Source: Rhodospirillaceae bacterium (GTDB lineage: Bacteria; Pseudomonadota; Alphaproteobacteria; DSM-16000; Inquilinaceae). From it: a DNA stretch of 64,000 nucleotides. The number at the start of each line of letters is the position of its first letter. Position 1 is the stretch's first letter. Shown here piece after piece: positions 1-7,378 of this stretch. The stretch lies in NCBI GenBank assembly GCA_020638595.1, contig JACKIG010000010.1:1-64000 (forward strand). Reading direction: 5' to 3'. Made by a program: the position numbers and the translations under genes. The notes beneath the pieces are model-generated. The model was not told the origin of the DNA. It ran no database searches and saw nothing but the letters and a program-made list of their open reading frames with translations.

Positions 1-219
1 GATGATAGGCAAAGGCTCCGGGAATCATTCCTGCACGTCTCCCCCTTGCGAATCCGTCATCGCGCGTGTGAGCCACGCTTGTTTGGAATTGATGCGGTTC
101 TAAGGAATATCAGAGCCGGAGGATTCGGCTCGGGGCGACTGCAGACGCACGATCAAAGGCCGGATTTCACGAACGGCGGCTCCGACCGCACGAATGGCGG
201 ACGCCTTTCGGGCCGTATG

Positions 220-1368
220 TCAGATACCCAATGTCGTACGCAAGACGGGCAGGCGCGTACGGCTGACCGGGACGGTGTATTGGGCCTGGCTGTCCAGCTC
301 CACCACCCCCTGGTCACGCACCCGCCGGACCGCCGCAGCATGGGCGACATTGACGATGTGGCTGCGATGCACCCGCAGGAACGTCTCCGGATTGAGCCGC
401 GCCTGGAGCTCGGAGATCGACAGGCCGCAGAAATAGGTGCTCGTGCCATCGAAGATGCGCGTGTAATGAGCATCCGCCTGGATGGCGTAGATCTGGTCGG
501 GCGACAGCAGCAGGGTCGTGCCGTTGCGCGTCACCGGGATCCGGTGGGTCGACGTCGGCTGCGCTGGTGGCGCGGACGGCGCGACGTCGCTGGGTGTATG
601 CGTGTACGCATCAACGATGCCACCTGTCCCTGCGGCAACCAGAGCCTTGCCCGGCAAGGCCCCCAGACGGTCCGGCAACAGCGTCAGCAGGAAGAAGCCG
701 GAGATCATGAAGGCGATCACCGCCACGACGATCGCCAGCAGGTCAAGGCTGAGCGCCGGGGACGAAATGGCCACCAGCACGTCGACGGGCAGGAAGGTGG
801 CCGCGGCCATGGCCATGTAGTGCATACCGGAAATGGCGATACCCATGGTCGCCGCCCCGGCAAGGATGTGCAGCCGCCCGGTCGCTGAGAAGGACAGCCA
901 CAGCGCCAGGGTCGACGCGGCGATGCCCACGGCAACGCTGGCACCGATCAGCGGCGGCGAGTAGCTGACGGCACAATTGGCGCGCAGGGCCGCCATGCCG
1001 ATGTAGTGCATGATGGAAATGCCGCTGCCCATCAGCACCCCAGCCGTTGCCAGCCGGACCGCGGTCAGCGGCCCGAAGCTGGCGACGAAGACGCCGAGCC
1101 CGACCACCAGCACGCATACCAGGGCGGAAACGAGCGTCATCAGCACGTCGTAGTTCACGGCCAACGGCAGCTTCACCGCCAGCATGCCGATGAAATGCAT
1201 CGCCCAGATGCCGACCCCCAGCGACAGCGCCGATGCGGCCAGCTGCGCCTTGCGGCGGCCGTCCGACCGATGGGCCAGCCGGTGAGCCAGGGACAGGCTG
1301 ACATATCCGCCCTGGATCGCGATGGCGACCGACAGGGCAATCAAGGCGGGATCGTATTCGATCGGCAC
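220..1368 (-). CDS. MHYT-LytTR membrane-bound transcriptional regulator
   Basis: 382 residues. The N-terminal ~230 residues form a multi-helix membrane domain with the three MHYT-type motifs: MHF at 57-59, MHY at 120-122 and MHY at 182-184, each followed by I/M-G/A-M. After a Pro/Thr-rich linker (about 255-275) comes a LytTR DNA-binding domain (about 278-380) with the typical F-x-R-V-H-R-S-H-I-V-N stretch. MHYT domains are proposed to sense diatomic gases (O2, CO, NO) through bound copper; LytTR domains bind promoter DNA. The architecture matches the CoxC/CoxH type of carboxydotrophs, but no CO dehydrogenase genes lie in view, so the signal and targets are unknown. It is monocistronic and divergent from the nik operon across a ~500-bp intergenic region. 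Confidence 0.9.
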   Translation of the reverse strand: MPIEYDPALIALSVAIAIQGGYVSLSLAHRLAHRSDGRRKAQLAASALSLGVGIWAMHFIGMLAVKLPLAVNYDVLMTLVSALVCVLVVGLGVFVASFGPLTAVRLATAGVLMGSGISIMHYIGMAALRANCAVSYSPPLIGASVAVGIAASTLALWLSFSATGRLHILAGAATMGIAISGMHYMAMAAATFLPVDVLVAISSPALSLDLLAIVVAVIAFMISGFFLLTLLPDRLGALPGKALVAAGTGGIVDAYTHTPSDVAPSAPPAQPTSTHRIPVTRNGTTLLLSPDQIYAIQADAHYTRIFDGTSTYFCGLSISELQARLNPETFLRVHRSHIVNVAHAAAVRRVRDQGVVELDSQAQYTVPVSRTRLPVLRTTLGI

Positions 1369-1591
1369 CTGGCGCTTTCTCTCCCAAAGTCCCCGTGCGC
1401 TTGGCTGCGCCGGGGCCGGTCCGTTTCGCCGTGATGGCTGATCGGCCGGTTTCGTATCTTAGTACTCTACGCGAAAACGGTCGCCGGGGGCAGTGCCTGT
1501 TCGGAGGACCGACGGTCGCGGCGGCGGACGGGGGCACCTACGATTGGCGCCAAGCTAAGGAATTCTCATTCTCCGACATCGCACGATGATC

Positions 1592-1681
1592 GAGGAGATC
1601 CCCGCCTGCGCGGGGATGACGGGAAATATTTTGGTTTGATTCTCAATATATGCGTCATCTCCGCGAAAGCGGAGATCTCCC
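1592..1681. repeat. Inverted pair of REP-like palindromes
   Basis: Two related short palindromes face each other: one reads GGAGATCCCCGCCTGCGCGG then GGATGACG, the other is its reverse-complement relative, CGTCATCTCCGCGAAAGCGG then AGATCTCC. An AT-rich centre of about 34 bp separates them. Each unit folds into a hairpin and the pair can form a larger one. The design is that of proteobacterial REP/BIME elements or a small MITE. Confidence 0.65.
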
Positions 1682-1774
1682 GGGGCGGAGTGAGGACCTT
1701 CGATCGGGAAGGTCACCCTTAACCTAGCGCATATGGAGACGTCTACCTTTCCGACAGCAATAGGCTCGACGCGC

Positions 1775-1823
1775 TTGACGCCCGTCGGCCTGGCAGTATG
1801 ATCTTTATGAGAAAACATCATAC
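1775..1823 (+). promoter_or_regulatory. nik promoter overlapped by NikR operator
   Basis: A sigma70-like -35 TTGACG (1775-1780), a 16-bp spacer and a -10 TATGAT (1797-1802) precede the nik operon. Overlapping the -10 is GTATGA-N16-TCATAC (half-sites 1796-1801 and 1818-1823), identical in half-site sequence and spacing to the operator described for E. coli NikR. A NikR homologue is encoded at the other end of the locus. Inference: Ni-NikR bound here blocks the -10 and represses nickel uptake when nickel is sufficient. Confidence 0.88.
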
Positions 1824-1873
1824 CCTGTCCCGTCGATGCGAACCGGCATCGGTTCCGCTGGTGGAGACCCTCC

Positions 1874-2647
1874 ATGCGCGTGTTTGGCCTCGGACTCGCC
1901 GCGGCATTGGTCCTTCCCGCGCTGTACGCGGAAGCCCACTTCCAGGAGCTGATCCCGTCCCAGGACGTGCTGCCCGACGGCGGCGAGGTGACGCTGGACC
2001 TGCTGTTCAGCCATCCCTTCGACGGCGGGCCAGTGATGGAGATGGCGCGGCCGGCGCGCTTCGGCGTGCTGCGCGCCGGCGCGGTCACCGACCTGCTGGA
2101 CACGCTGCAGGGCAGGACGGTGGACGGCCGCCAGGCTTGGTCAGCCGCTTACACCTTGCCCGAGCCCGGCGCGGCGGTCTTCTTCGTCGAGCCGGCCCCC
2201 TATTGGGAACCGGCGGAAGGCAAGTTCATCGTCCACTACACCAAGGTGGTCGTCGACGCCTATGCCTCGGGCGAGGGCTGGGACGCCATGGTCGGCCTAC
2301 CGGTGGAAATCGAGCCGCTGACCCGGCCGACGGGCCTGTGGACCGGCAACCAGTTCCGCGGCGTCGTCAGGGCCGGCGGCGAGCCGGTGCCCTTCGCCGA
2401 GATCGAGGTGGAGTTCCTCAACGACGGCTCCGTCGTGCCGCCCAACGAGGCGTTCATCACCCAGGTGATCAAGGCCGATGGCAACGGCGTCTTCGCCTAT
2501 ACCATGCCGCGGGCCGGCTGGTGGGCCTTCGCCGCGCTGACCGAGGCCGCCGAGCCGATGCAGGCGCCCGACGGCACCCTGGCCCCGGTGGAGGCCGGAG
2601 CGCTGATCTGGGTGAGGGCGACCGACATGCCCGACGGCCGGAACTGA
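1874..2647 (+). CDS. nikK: NikK-like DUF4198 periplasmic component of nickel transporter
   Basis: 257 residues with an N-terminal signal peptide (hydrophobic to about residue 21, then A-H-F) and a DUF4198/NikK-type beta-sandwich fold. Such proteins accompany NikM-type transporters in place of NikN. The N-terminal His of the mature protein and acidic/His residues could bind metal; no catalytic motif is seen. The start is supported by GGAG a few bases upstream (gtggagaccctcc-ATG). It is the first gene of the NikR-controlled operon and ends 12 bp before nikM. An older annotation would be cobalt/nickel transport periplasmic protein; the NikR operator favours nickel. Confidence 0.82.
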   Translation: MRVFGLGLAAALVLPALYAEAHFQELIPSQDVLPDGGEVTLDLLFSHPFDGGPVMEMARPARFGVLRAGAVTDLLDTLQGRTVDGRQAWSAAYTLPEPGAAVFFVEPAPYWEPAEGKFIVHYTKVVVDAYASGEGWDAMVGLPVEIEPLTRPTGLWTGNQFRGVVRAGGEPVPFAEIEVEFLNDGSVVPPNEAFITQVIKADGNGVFAYTMPRAGWWAFAALTEAAEPMQAPDGTLAPVEAGALIWVRATDMPDGRN

Positions 2648-2659
2648 CGGCAGGACCCC

Positions 2660-3283
2660 GTGGCGCACATCCCCGACGGCGTCCTCTCCCCCGCGGTGCT
2701 GGCCGGCGGCGGCATCCTGGCCGCCGGCGGGCTGGCGGCAGCGCTGCGCCATCTGGACGAAGCCCGGATCGCCCGCACCGCCATCCTGGCCGCGGTGTTC
2801 TTCGCCGCCTCGCTGATCGTCGTGCCGGTGGGGCCGTCCAGCGTCCATCTGCTGCTGGGCGCGCTGATGGGCCTGGTGATCGGAACCGCGACGTTTCCGG
2901 CGGTGCTGATCGCCCTTGTCCTGCAGGCGGTCCTGTTCGGCTTCGGCGGGCTGACGACGCTGGGCGTCAACACCTTCAACATCGCCCTGCCGGGGGTGCT
3001 GTTCGGCCTCCTCGCGCACGGCTATGTCGGCCGAGCGCAAGCGCCGGCTGCGATGCTGGCCGCGGGGGCTGCGGCGGCGGCCGCCGTCGCGGGCACGGCC
3101 GGCCTGGTGGCGCTGGCCCTCATCCTGTCTTCGGCGGATTTCGTGCAGCCGGCAAAGGTGCTGGGGCTAACCTACCTGCCATTGATGCTGGCCGAAGCGC
3201 TGATCACCGGCTTCGCCGTCGGGTTCCTGAAGCGGGTGAAGCCGGAGATCTTCCTGGCCTCCGCCCGCCCGGTCGCGGCCTGA
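2660..3283 (+). CDS. nikM: Nickel ECF/CbiM-family substrate-specific membrane subunit NikM
   Basis: 207 residues, about six to seven hydrophobic segments, CbiM/NikM family. The N-terminus reads M-A-H-I-P-D-G, matching the family hallmark M-H-I-P-D-G except for an inserted Ala. In the family this N-terminus coordinates the Ni/Co ion, so the GTG start, directly before the motif, is well fixed. NikM forms the substrate-specific core and works with NikQ (T component) and NikO (ATPase), here in the same operon. Cobalt is the alternative substrate, made unlikely by the NikR operator. Confidence 0.9.
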   Translation: MAHIPDGVLSPAVLAGGGILAAGGLAAALRHLDEARIARTAILAAVFFAASLIVVPVGPSSVHLLLGALMGLVIGTATFPAVLIALVLQAVLFGFGGLTTLGVNTFNIALPGVLFGLLAHGYVGRAQAPAAMLAAGAAAAAAVAGTAGLVALALILSSADFVQPAKVLGLTYLPLMLAEALITGFAVGFLKRVKPEIFLASARPVAA

Positions 3284-3288
3284 CGCCG

Positions 3289-3927
3289 ATGCGCCGCTTC
3301 GGCCTCGCCCTCCTCCTGCTCGTGGCCGCGATGGCGCCGGCAGAGGCCCATCGGCTGAAGGTCTTCGCCACCGTCGAGGCCGGATCCGTCACCGGCTACG
3401 GCTTCTTCATCGGCGGCGGCCGACCGATGGGCGCCACGGTGGTGATCAGCGACGCCGCCGGTACCGAGCTCTATCGCGCACGGACGGGTGCCGATGGCGC
3501 GTTCTCCTTCACGCCCGATGCCCCGACGGACCTGACGGTCACGATCGATGCCGGCGACGGCCATGTCGCCCACGAAACGATCGCCGGCGACCGCTTCGGC
3601 CCACCGGTCGCGACGGGGGGTGCCCTGGCGGCCGAACCGCAGGTGCCGGCCGAAGCCGCGGGGCCGGCGACCCCGGTCGGACCTGACGCGGCGGCCGGGC
3701 TCTCGACCGAAGCCTTGCAGGCGATGATCGACCGCAGCGTCGACACGGCTGTGGCCCGCCAGATCCGGCCGCTGCTGGAAGCCTATGACGAGGCCGACGG
3801 CCGTGTGCGCTTCAACGATGTCATCGGCGGCATCGGCATGATCATCGGCATCGGCGGCGCGGCGCTGTGGATGGCGTCGCGCCGGCATCGCCAGCCGCCG
3901 GCCGGGCGGCAATCGGGGGCATCATGA
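3289..3927 (+). CDS. nikL: NikL-like accessory protein with signal peptide and C-terminal membrane anchor
   Basis: 212 residues. A signal peptide (residues 1-20, ending A-E-A-H) precedes a carboxypeptidase-regulatory-like beta-sandwich (about 25-110), an Ala/Pro/Gly-rich linker, and a C-terminal transmembrane helix (about 175-195) followed by a basic tail. This is the layout of NikL, an extra subunit of NikKMLQO-type nickel transporters whose exact role is unclear; it may replace NikN. It starts 5 bp after nikM and its stop overlaps the nikQ start in ATGA, implying translational coupling. Confidence 0.8.
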   Translation: MRRFGLALLLLVAAMAPAEAHRLKVFATVEAGSVTGYGFFIGGGRPMGATVVISDAAGTELYRARTGADGAFSFTPDAPTDLTVTIDAGDGHVAHETIAGDRFGPPVATGGALAAEPQVPAEAAGPATPVGPDAAAGLSTEALQAMIDRSVDTAVARQIRPLLEAYDEADGRVRFNDVIGGIGMIIGIGGAALWMASRRHRQPPAGRQSGAS

Positions 3928-4688
3928 GCGTCCACGCCCTGGCCGTCCGTGCCGCAACGATCGGTGGCCCGCTCGCCCGGCTCGACCCGCGCAGCCGCGT
4001 GCTGGCAGCCGTCGCCCTGGTAGTGACGATCGCGACGCTGCATCGCCTCGACGTGCTGCTGTGCGCCGTCGCGGGTGCGGGCGCCCTGGCCCTGGTGTCG
4101 GGCCAGCCGTTGCGGGCGCTCGGCCACCGGCTGCTGCATCTGGAAGGGTTCATGGCAGCGCTGCTGTTGCTGCTGCCGTTCACGATGCCGGGGGCACCGC
4201 TGCTCACACTGGGGCCGATCGCGGCCAGCGAAGCCGGAGTGCTGCGCAGCCTCGACATCGTGCTGACCGTCAACGGCTGCGCGCTGGTGGTGTTCGCGCT
4301 GCTGGCGGCGCTGGACCCGGTGCATCTGGGCCAGGCCTGCGCCCGCCTGGGCGTGCCGCAGCGACTGGTGCAGACCTTCCTGCTGACGGTGCGCTACGGC
4401 GCGGTGTTTCGCGCCGAGATCCGCCGGCTGACGGAGTCGATGCGCGTCCGCGGTTTCGCCCCCGGAACCAACCGCCACACCTTCCGCACCTACGGCAACC
4501 TCGCCGGCATGGTGCTGGTGCGCTCGCTCGAGCGGGCCGAGCGGGTGGACGAAGCGATGCGCTGCCGCGGCTACAGCGGGCGGCTGCCGATCGGGCATGC
4601 GGGACGCTTCGGCCGCGCCGACCTGCTGTTCGGTTTCGCCGTCCTCGCCGCCGCCTGCGCCCTGGTCGGCGCCGACCGCCTGCTGTGA
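3924..4688 (+). CDS. nikQ: ECF-type nickel transporter transmembrane (T) subunit NikQ/CbiQ
   Basis: 254 residues, CbiQ family. Hydrophobic helices surround a cytoplasmic loop with A-R-x-G-V-P and a later R-G-F/R-G-Y-type coupling motif (M-R-V-R-G-F around 165 and M-R-C-R-G-Y around 210), which contacts the ATPase in ECF transporters. The ATG within the ATGA overlap with nikL is the preferred start, since the extension upstream lies inside nikL. The stop overlaps the GTG of nikO in GTGA. It links ATP hydrolysis by NikO to transport through NikM. Confidence 0.9.
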   Translation: MSVHALAVRAATIGGPLARLDPRSRVLAAVALVVTIATLHRLDVLLCAVAGAGALALVSGQPLRALGHRLLHLEGFMAALLLLLPFTMPGAPLLTLGPIAASEAGVLRSLDIVLTVNGCALVVFALLAALDPVHLGQACARLGVPQRLVQTFLLTVRYGAVFRAEIRRLTESMRVRGFAPGTNRHTFRTYGNLAGMVLVRSLERAERVDEAMRCRGYSGRLPIGHAGRFGRADLLFGFAVLAAACALVGADRLL

Positions 4689-5341
4689 CGGTGCTGCTGG
4701 CGCTCGAGGCCGTGACCGTGCGGCGGGCCGAGCGATGCGTGCTGCACTCGGCGTCGTTCTCGGTGACAAAGGGCCAGCGCATCGGCGTGGTCGGGCCGAA
4801 CGGGGCCGGCAAGACGACGCTCCTGCGCACCCTGGTCGGCCTCGAGCGGCCGGAGAGCGGCCGCGTCCTCGCCTTCGGGGCCGAACGGCGCACGGAACGG
4901 GATTTCCGCGAGGTGCGCGTCCGGGCCGGCCTGTTGTTCCAGGATCCTGACGACCAGCTGTTCTGCCCGACGGTGGTCGACGACATCGCCTTTGGTCCGC
5001 TCAACCTCGGCCGGGCGGAAGCCGCGGCCTATGACATGGCCCGCACCCTGCTCGGCCGCTTCGGCCTCGGCCACCTGGAAGACCGCATCACCCATCGGCT
5101 GTCCGATGGCGAAAAGCGCCTGGTGTCGCTGGCGGCCGTTCTGGCCATGGAGCCGGAGGTGCTGTTGCTGGACGAGCCGACGAATGCGCTCGACGACCAC
5201 CACCGCGACCGGCTGATCGCCATCCTCGCCGGCCTCGACCGGACGATGGTCATCGTCTCCCACGACCGCCCGTTCCTGCAGCGCCTGGCGACGGACGCCG
5301 TGCAGCTGCACGAGGGCCGGCTGGAGCCTGCGTCACCTTAG
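4685..5341 (+). CDS. nikO: Nickel ECF transporter ATPase NikO/CbiO
   Basis: 218-residue ABC ATPase. Walker A is G-P-N-G-A-G-K-T-T, the Q-loop lies in L-L-F-Q-D-P-D-D-Q-L-F (the typical CbiO form), the signature is L-S-D-G-E-K-R, Walker B is L-L-L-D-E-P and the H-loop is S-H-D. The length is short for CbiO (usually 250-280) but all motifs are present. The GTG start overlaps the nikQ stop. It powers nickel import with NikM and NikQ, and is the last gene of the operon, converging on nikR with a 15-bp gap. Confidence 0.92.
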   Translation: MTVLLALEAVTVRRAERCVLHSASFSVTKGQRIGVVGPNGAGKTTLLRTLVGLERPESGRVLAFGAERRTERDFREVRVRAGLLFQDPDDQLFCPTVVDDIAFGPLNLGRAEAAAYDMARTLLGRFGLGHLEDRITHRLSDGEKRLVSLAAVLAMEPEVLLLDEPTNALDDHHRDRLIAILAGLDRTMVIVSHDRPFLQRLATDAVQLHEGRLEPASP

Positions 5342-5356
5342 GCGAGCGATCCCCGG

Positions 5357-5821
5357 TCAGACGGCGATATGGGTGTGGCCGGCGGCGTCGGTGTCGCTGT
5401 GGCTGTGTGGCTCATCCTCGACCTGCGCGGGAAGGACGTGAAGGCTGCCGTGGCGAACGCCGCGCTCGTTGGTGATCTCGTCGGCCAGGGCGCGGACATC
5501 GCCGACCGCGCCGCGCAGCACCGACACCTCCAGACAGGTGTCGTGGTTCAGGTGGACATGCAGCGTCGCCACCGAGAGGTCGTGCTTGCGGTGATGGCTG
5601 GCGGTCAGGCGGCGGTCCAGGTGCCGCTTTTCGTGGTCGTAGACATAGGCCAGCGTGGCGACGCAAGCCGAGTCGTCGGCCTGCCCGGCACGGTCGCGCG
5701 CCACCGTCTCGCGCACCATGTCGCGCAGCGCCTCCGACCGGTTGGTGGCCCCGCGGCGCGCCATGAAGGCGTCGATCATGTCCACGATCTCGTCGTCGAG
5801 CGATACGGTGATCCGCTGCAT
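5357..5821 (-). CDS. nikR: Nickel-responsive transcriptional repressor NikR
   Basis: 154 residues. A ribbon-helix-helix domain (M-Q-R-I-T-V-S-L start, then T-N-R-S-E-A-L-R-D) is followed by an ACT-like metal-binding domain with H-V-H ... H-D-T-C-L-E, containing the His-x-His and Cys nickel ligands of NikR, plus upstream His-rich S-H-H-R-K-H. A His/Asp-rich tail (H-S-H-S-D-T-D-A-A-G-H-T-H) may add metal affinity. I start at the ATG before Q-R-I-T because the 23 upstream residues do not belong to the family. It should repress the nik operon through the operator upstream of nikK. Confidence 0.95.
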   Translation of the reverse strand: MQRITVSLDDEIVDMIDAFMARRGATNRSEALRDMVRETVARDRAGQADDSACVATLAYVYDHEKRHLDRRLTASHHRKHDLSVATLHVHLNHDTCLEVSVLRGAVGDVRALADEITNERGVRHGSLHVLPAQVEDEPHSHSDTDAAGHTHIAV

Positions 5822-5905
5822 GGCTGGGCATCCTCCCGCAGCAAGACTATCGCCGCGCCCGCATCGGGGGAAGCCGGGCGCGAGCTCCACTGCTTCGGGA
5901 TGGCG

Positions 5906-6385
5906 TCAGCCGCCGACCTCCTTGGCGAAATCCACACGGTGCCGGCCGTCATAGGTGCTGCGGCCGGTCTCCACATAGCCGCGCCGGGGATACCAGACCA
6001 GATTGTCTTCCATCAGCACGTTGGTATAGAGGCGCACACGCGACTTGCCTTCGGCCCGCGCGGTGTCCTCCGCGAAGGCCAGCAGGCGCTGCCCGATTCC
6101 CAGGCTCCGCAGGCCACCATCGACGGCCAGCGTCTCCACCAGCACCGCTTCGGGCTCCAGCAGGATCACCAGGACGCCGGCGGGCGTTCCGCCGAATTCG
6201 GCCACGTACACATGGCCTTCGCCGATCAGCGCCGCATAGTCCGCCAGCATCGGCATCGGCGGCCGGCCCATGCGCGCAACATAGGGCTCAAACCCGGCAA
6301 TCACGCAGCCACGCACGAAGTCGAGATCGCCGGCGACGGCAGGCCGGATGCTGATCGTCGCGGAGGCAGCAAGAGGTTCACTCAT
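5906..6385 (-). CDS. GNAT family N-acetyltransferase
   Basis: 159 residues, single GNAT fold: acceptor-side N-terminus, beta strand V-L-V-E-T-L-A-V, then the acetyl-CoA pyrophosphate loop in L-R-S-L-G-I-G-Q-R-L-L (R/Q-x-x-G-x-G/A pattern) and a C-terminal W-Y-P-R-R-G-Y motif. It transfers an acetyl group from acetyl-CoA to an unknown amine. It lies between nikR and the PEP-mutase-like gene with no clear operon partner. Confidence 0.85.
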   Translation of the reverse strand: MSEPLAASATISIRPAVAGDLDFVRGCVIAGFEPYVARMGRPPMPMLADYAALIGEGHVYVAEFGGTPAGVLVILLEPEAVLVETLAVDGGLRSLGIGQRLLAFAEDTARAEGKSRVRLYTNVLMEDNLVWYPRRGYVETGRSTYDGRHRVDFAKEVGG

Positions 6386-6497
6386 TGCTCAGGAACCACG
6401 CTCATCTCCCAGGTCTCTTCCTGCACGACGCAGGTACCGCCACGTCCCTCCGCTATCGCGGATGCCCGCCGAAACGCCATGATGGACGCTCTGGGCC

Positions 6498-7346
6498 TCA
6501 CCCCTCGCCCGCGAACACGTCGTTGATCTCGCTGAACGTCGCGGCCTGTTTGCCGAAGCCGAAGCTGCCGGCCTTGGCGATCTCCGCGGCGGCGCGCAAC
6601 GCGGCGCCCAGGGCGGCGCGAGCGATGGCGGCGCCGACGCTGACCCGGCGCACGCCCAGCGCCTGCAGGTCCTTCATCACCACCGGCATGTCCGGCGATC
6701 CCATCAGGACGTTGACCGGCCGCGGCACCGCACGCACCAGCAGGTCGATATCCTCGCGCTCGGCGATGCCGGGGGCGTAGAGGCAGTCGGCGCCGGCTTC
6801 GGCATAGAGGGTCAGGCGCGTCACCGCTTCCTGCAACGGCGTCTTGTGGCCGGTCAGATAGCATTCCGAGCGCGCGGTCAGCACGAACGGGCTGCCGCTG
6901 GCATCGATGGCGGCCCGGGCCGCCTGGATGCGCTCCACCCCGTCGGCGATATCGTGCAGCGGCTGGGCCGGATCGTAAGTCGCATCCTCGATGCTGGCAC
7001 CGGCGAGGCCGAGAGCGATGGCCTCGCGGATCGTCTCCGCCACCTCCGCCGGGCTGGCGCCGTAGCCCGCTTCCAGATCGGCGGTCACCGGCAGGCGGGT
7101 GGCGCCGGCGATGGCGGCGGCGTTGGCCAGCGCCTCTTCCCGCGTCACCACGCCGGCGGCATCCGGCCTGCCGAGCGAGAAGGCGAGGCCGGCGCTGGTG
7201 GTCCCCAAGGCCTCGAACCCGAAGCGGGAGAACAGCTTGGCCGTTCCGGCATCCCAGGCGTTGGCGATGACGAAGAGCTGCTGGCGCTCGTGAAGCTGGC
7301 GGAAGCGGGCCGCCTTTTCCAGCGGCGTCGGCATGGCTGCGGTCAT
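6498..7346 (-). CDS. Isocitrate lyase/PEP mutase superfamily enzyme
   Basis: 282 residues, TIM-barrel of the ICL/PEP-mutase family. The metal-binding D-L-E-A-G-Y-G strand and the I-E-D-A-T-Y strand are present, but the K-[KR]-C-G-H loop of true isocitrate and methylisocitrate lyases is not, so the enzyme is probably an oxaloacetate hydrolase/decarboxylase-like or phosphonate-type member. The start follows an AAAGGAC ribosome-binding site; the open frame continues upstream only inside the MFS gene. It may be co-transcribed with the MFS gene upstream (32 bp gap). Confidence 0.8.
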   Translation of the reverse strand: MTAAMPTPLEKAARFRQLHERQQLFVIANAWDAGTAKLFSRFGFEALGTTSAGLAFSLGRPDAAGVVTREEALANAAAIAGATRLPVTADLEAGYGASPAEVAETIREAIALGLAGASIEDATYDPAQPLHDIADGVERIQAARAAIDASGSPFVLTARSECYLTGHKTPLQEAVTRLTLYAEAGADCLYAPGIAEREDIDLLVRAVPRPVNVLMGSPDMPVVMKDLQALGVRRVSVGAAIARAALGAALRAAAEIAKAGSFGFGKQAATFSEINDVFAGEG

Positions 7347-7378
7347 GGGCTGTCCTTTCCGGCGGCGGAGCTTCTTGG

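Larger units (their letters stand above)
1369..1873. other. Intergenic region between MHYT regulator and nik operon
   Basis: About 500 bp without a convincing gene. It holds, in order, the promoter side of the MHYT-LytTR gene, an inverted pair of REP-like palindromes around 1592-1680, and the nik promoter with its NikR operator at 1775-1823. Confidence 0.7.

Noticed and set aside
46..888. 280-residue rightward open frame over the MHYT-LytTR gene
   Set aside because: His/Arg/Gln-rich composition typical of a shadow frame; the opposite strand has recognisable MHYT and LytTR domains.
1798..3927. 709-residue frame across nikK, nikM and nikL as one fusion protein
   Set aside because: Only its end (from 3289) is real coding sequence (nikL); the earlier part is an Arg/Gly-rich out-of-frame reading of nikK and nikM.
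4270..5004. 244-residue leftward frame over nikQ/nikO
   Set aside because: Arg/Ser-rich shadow; both sense genes are intact.
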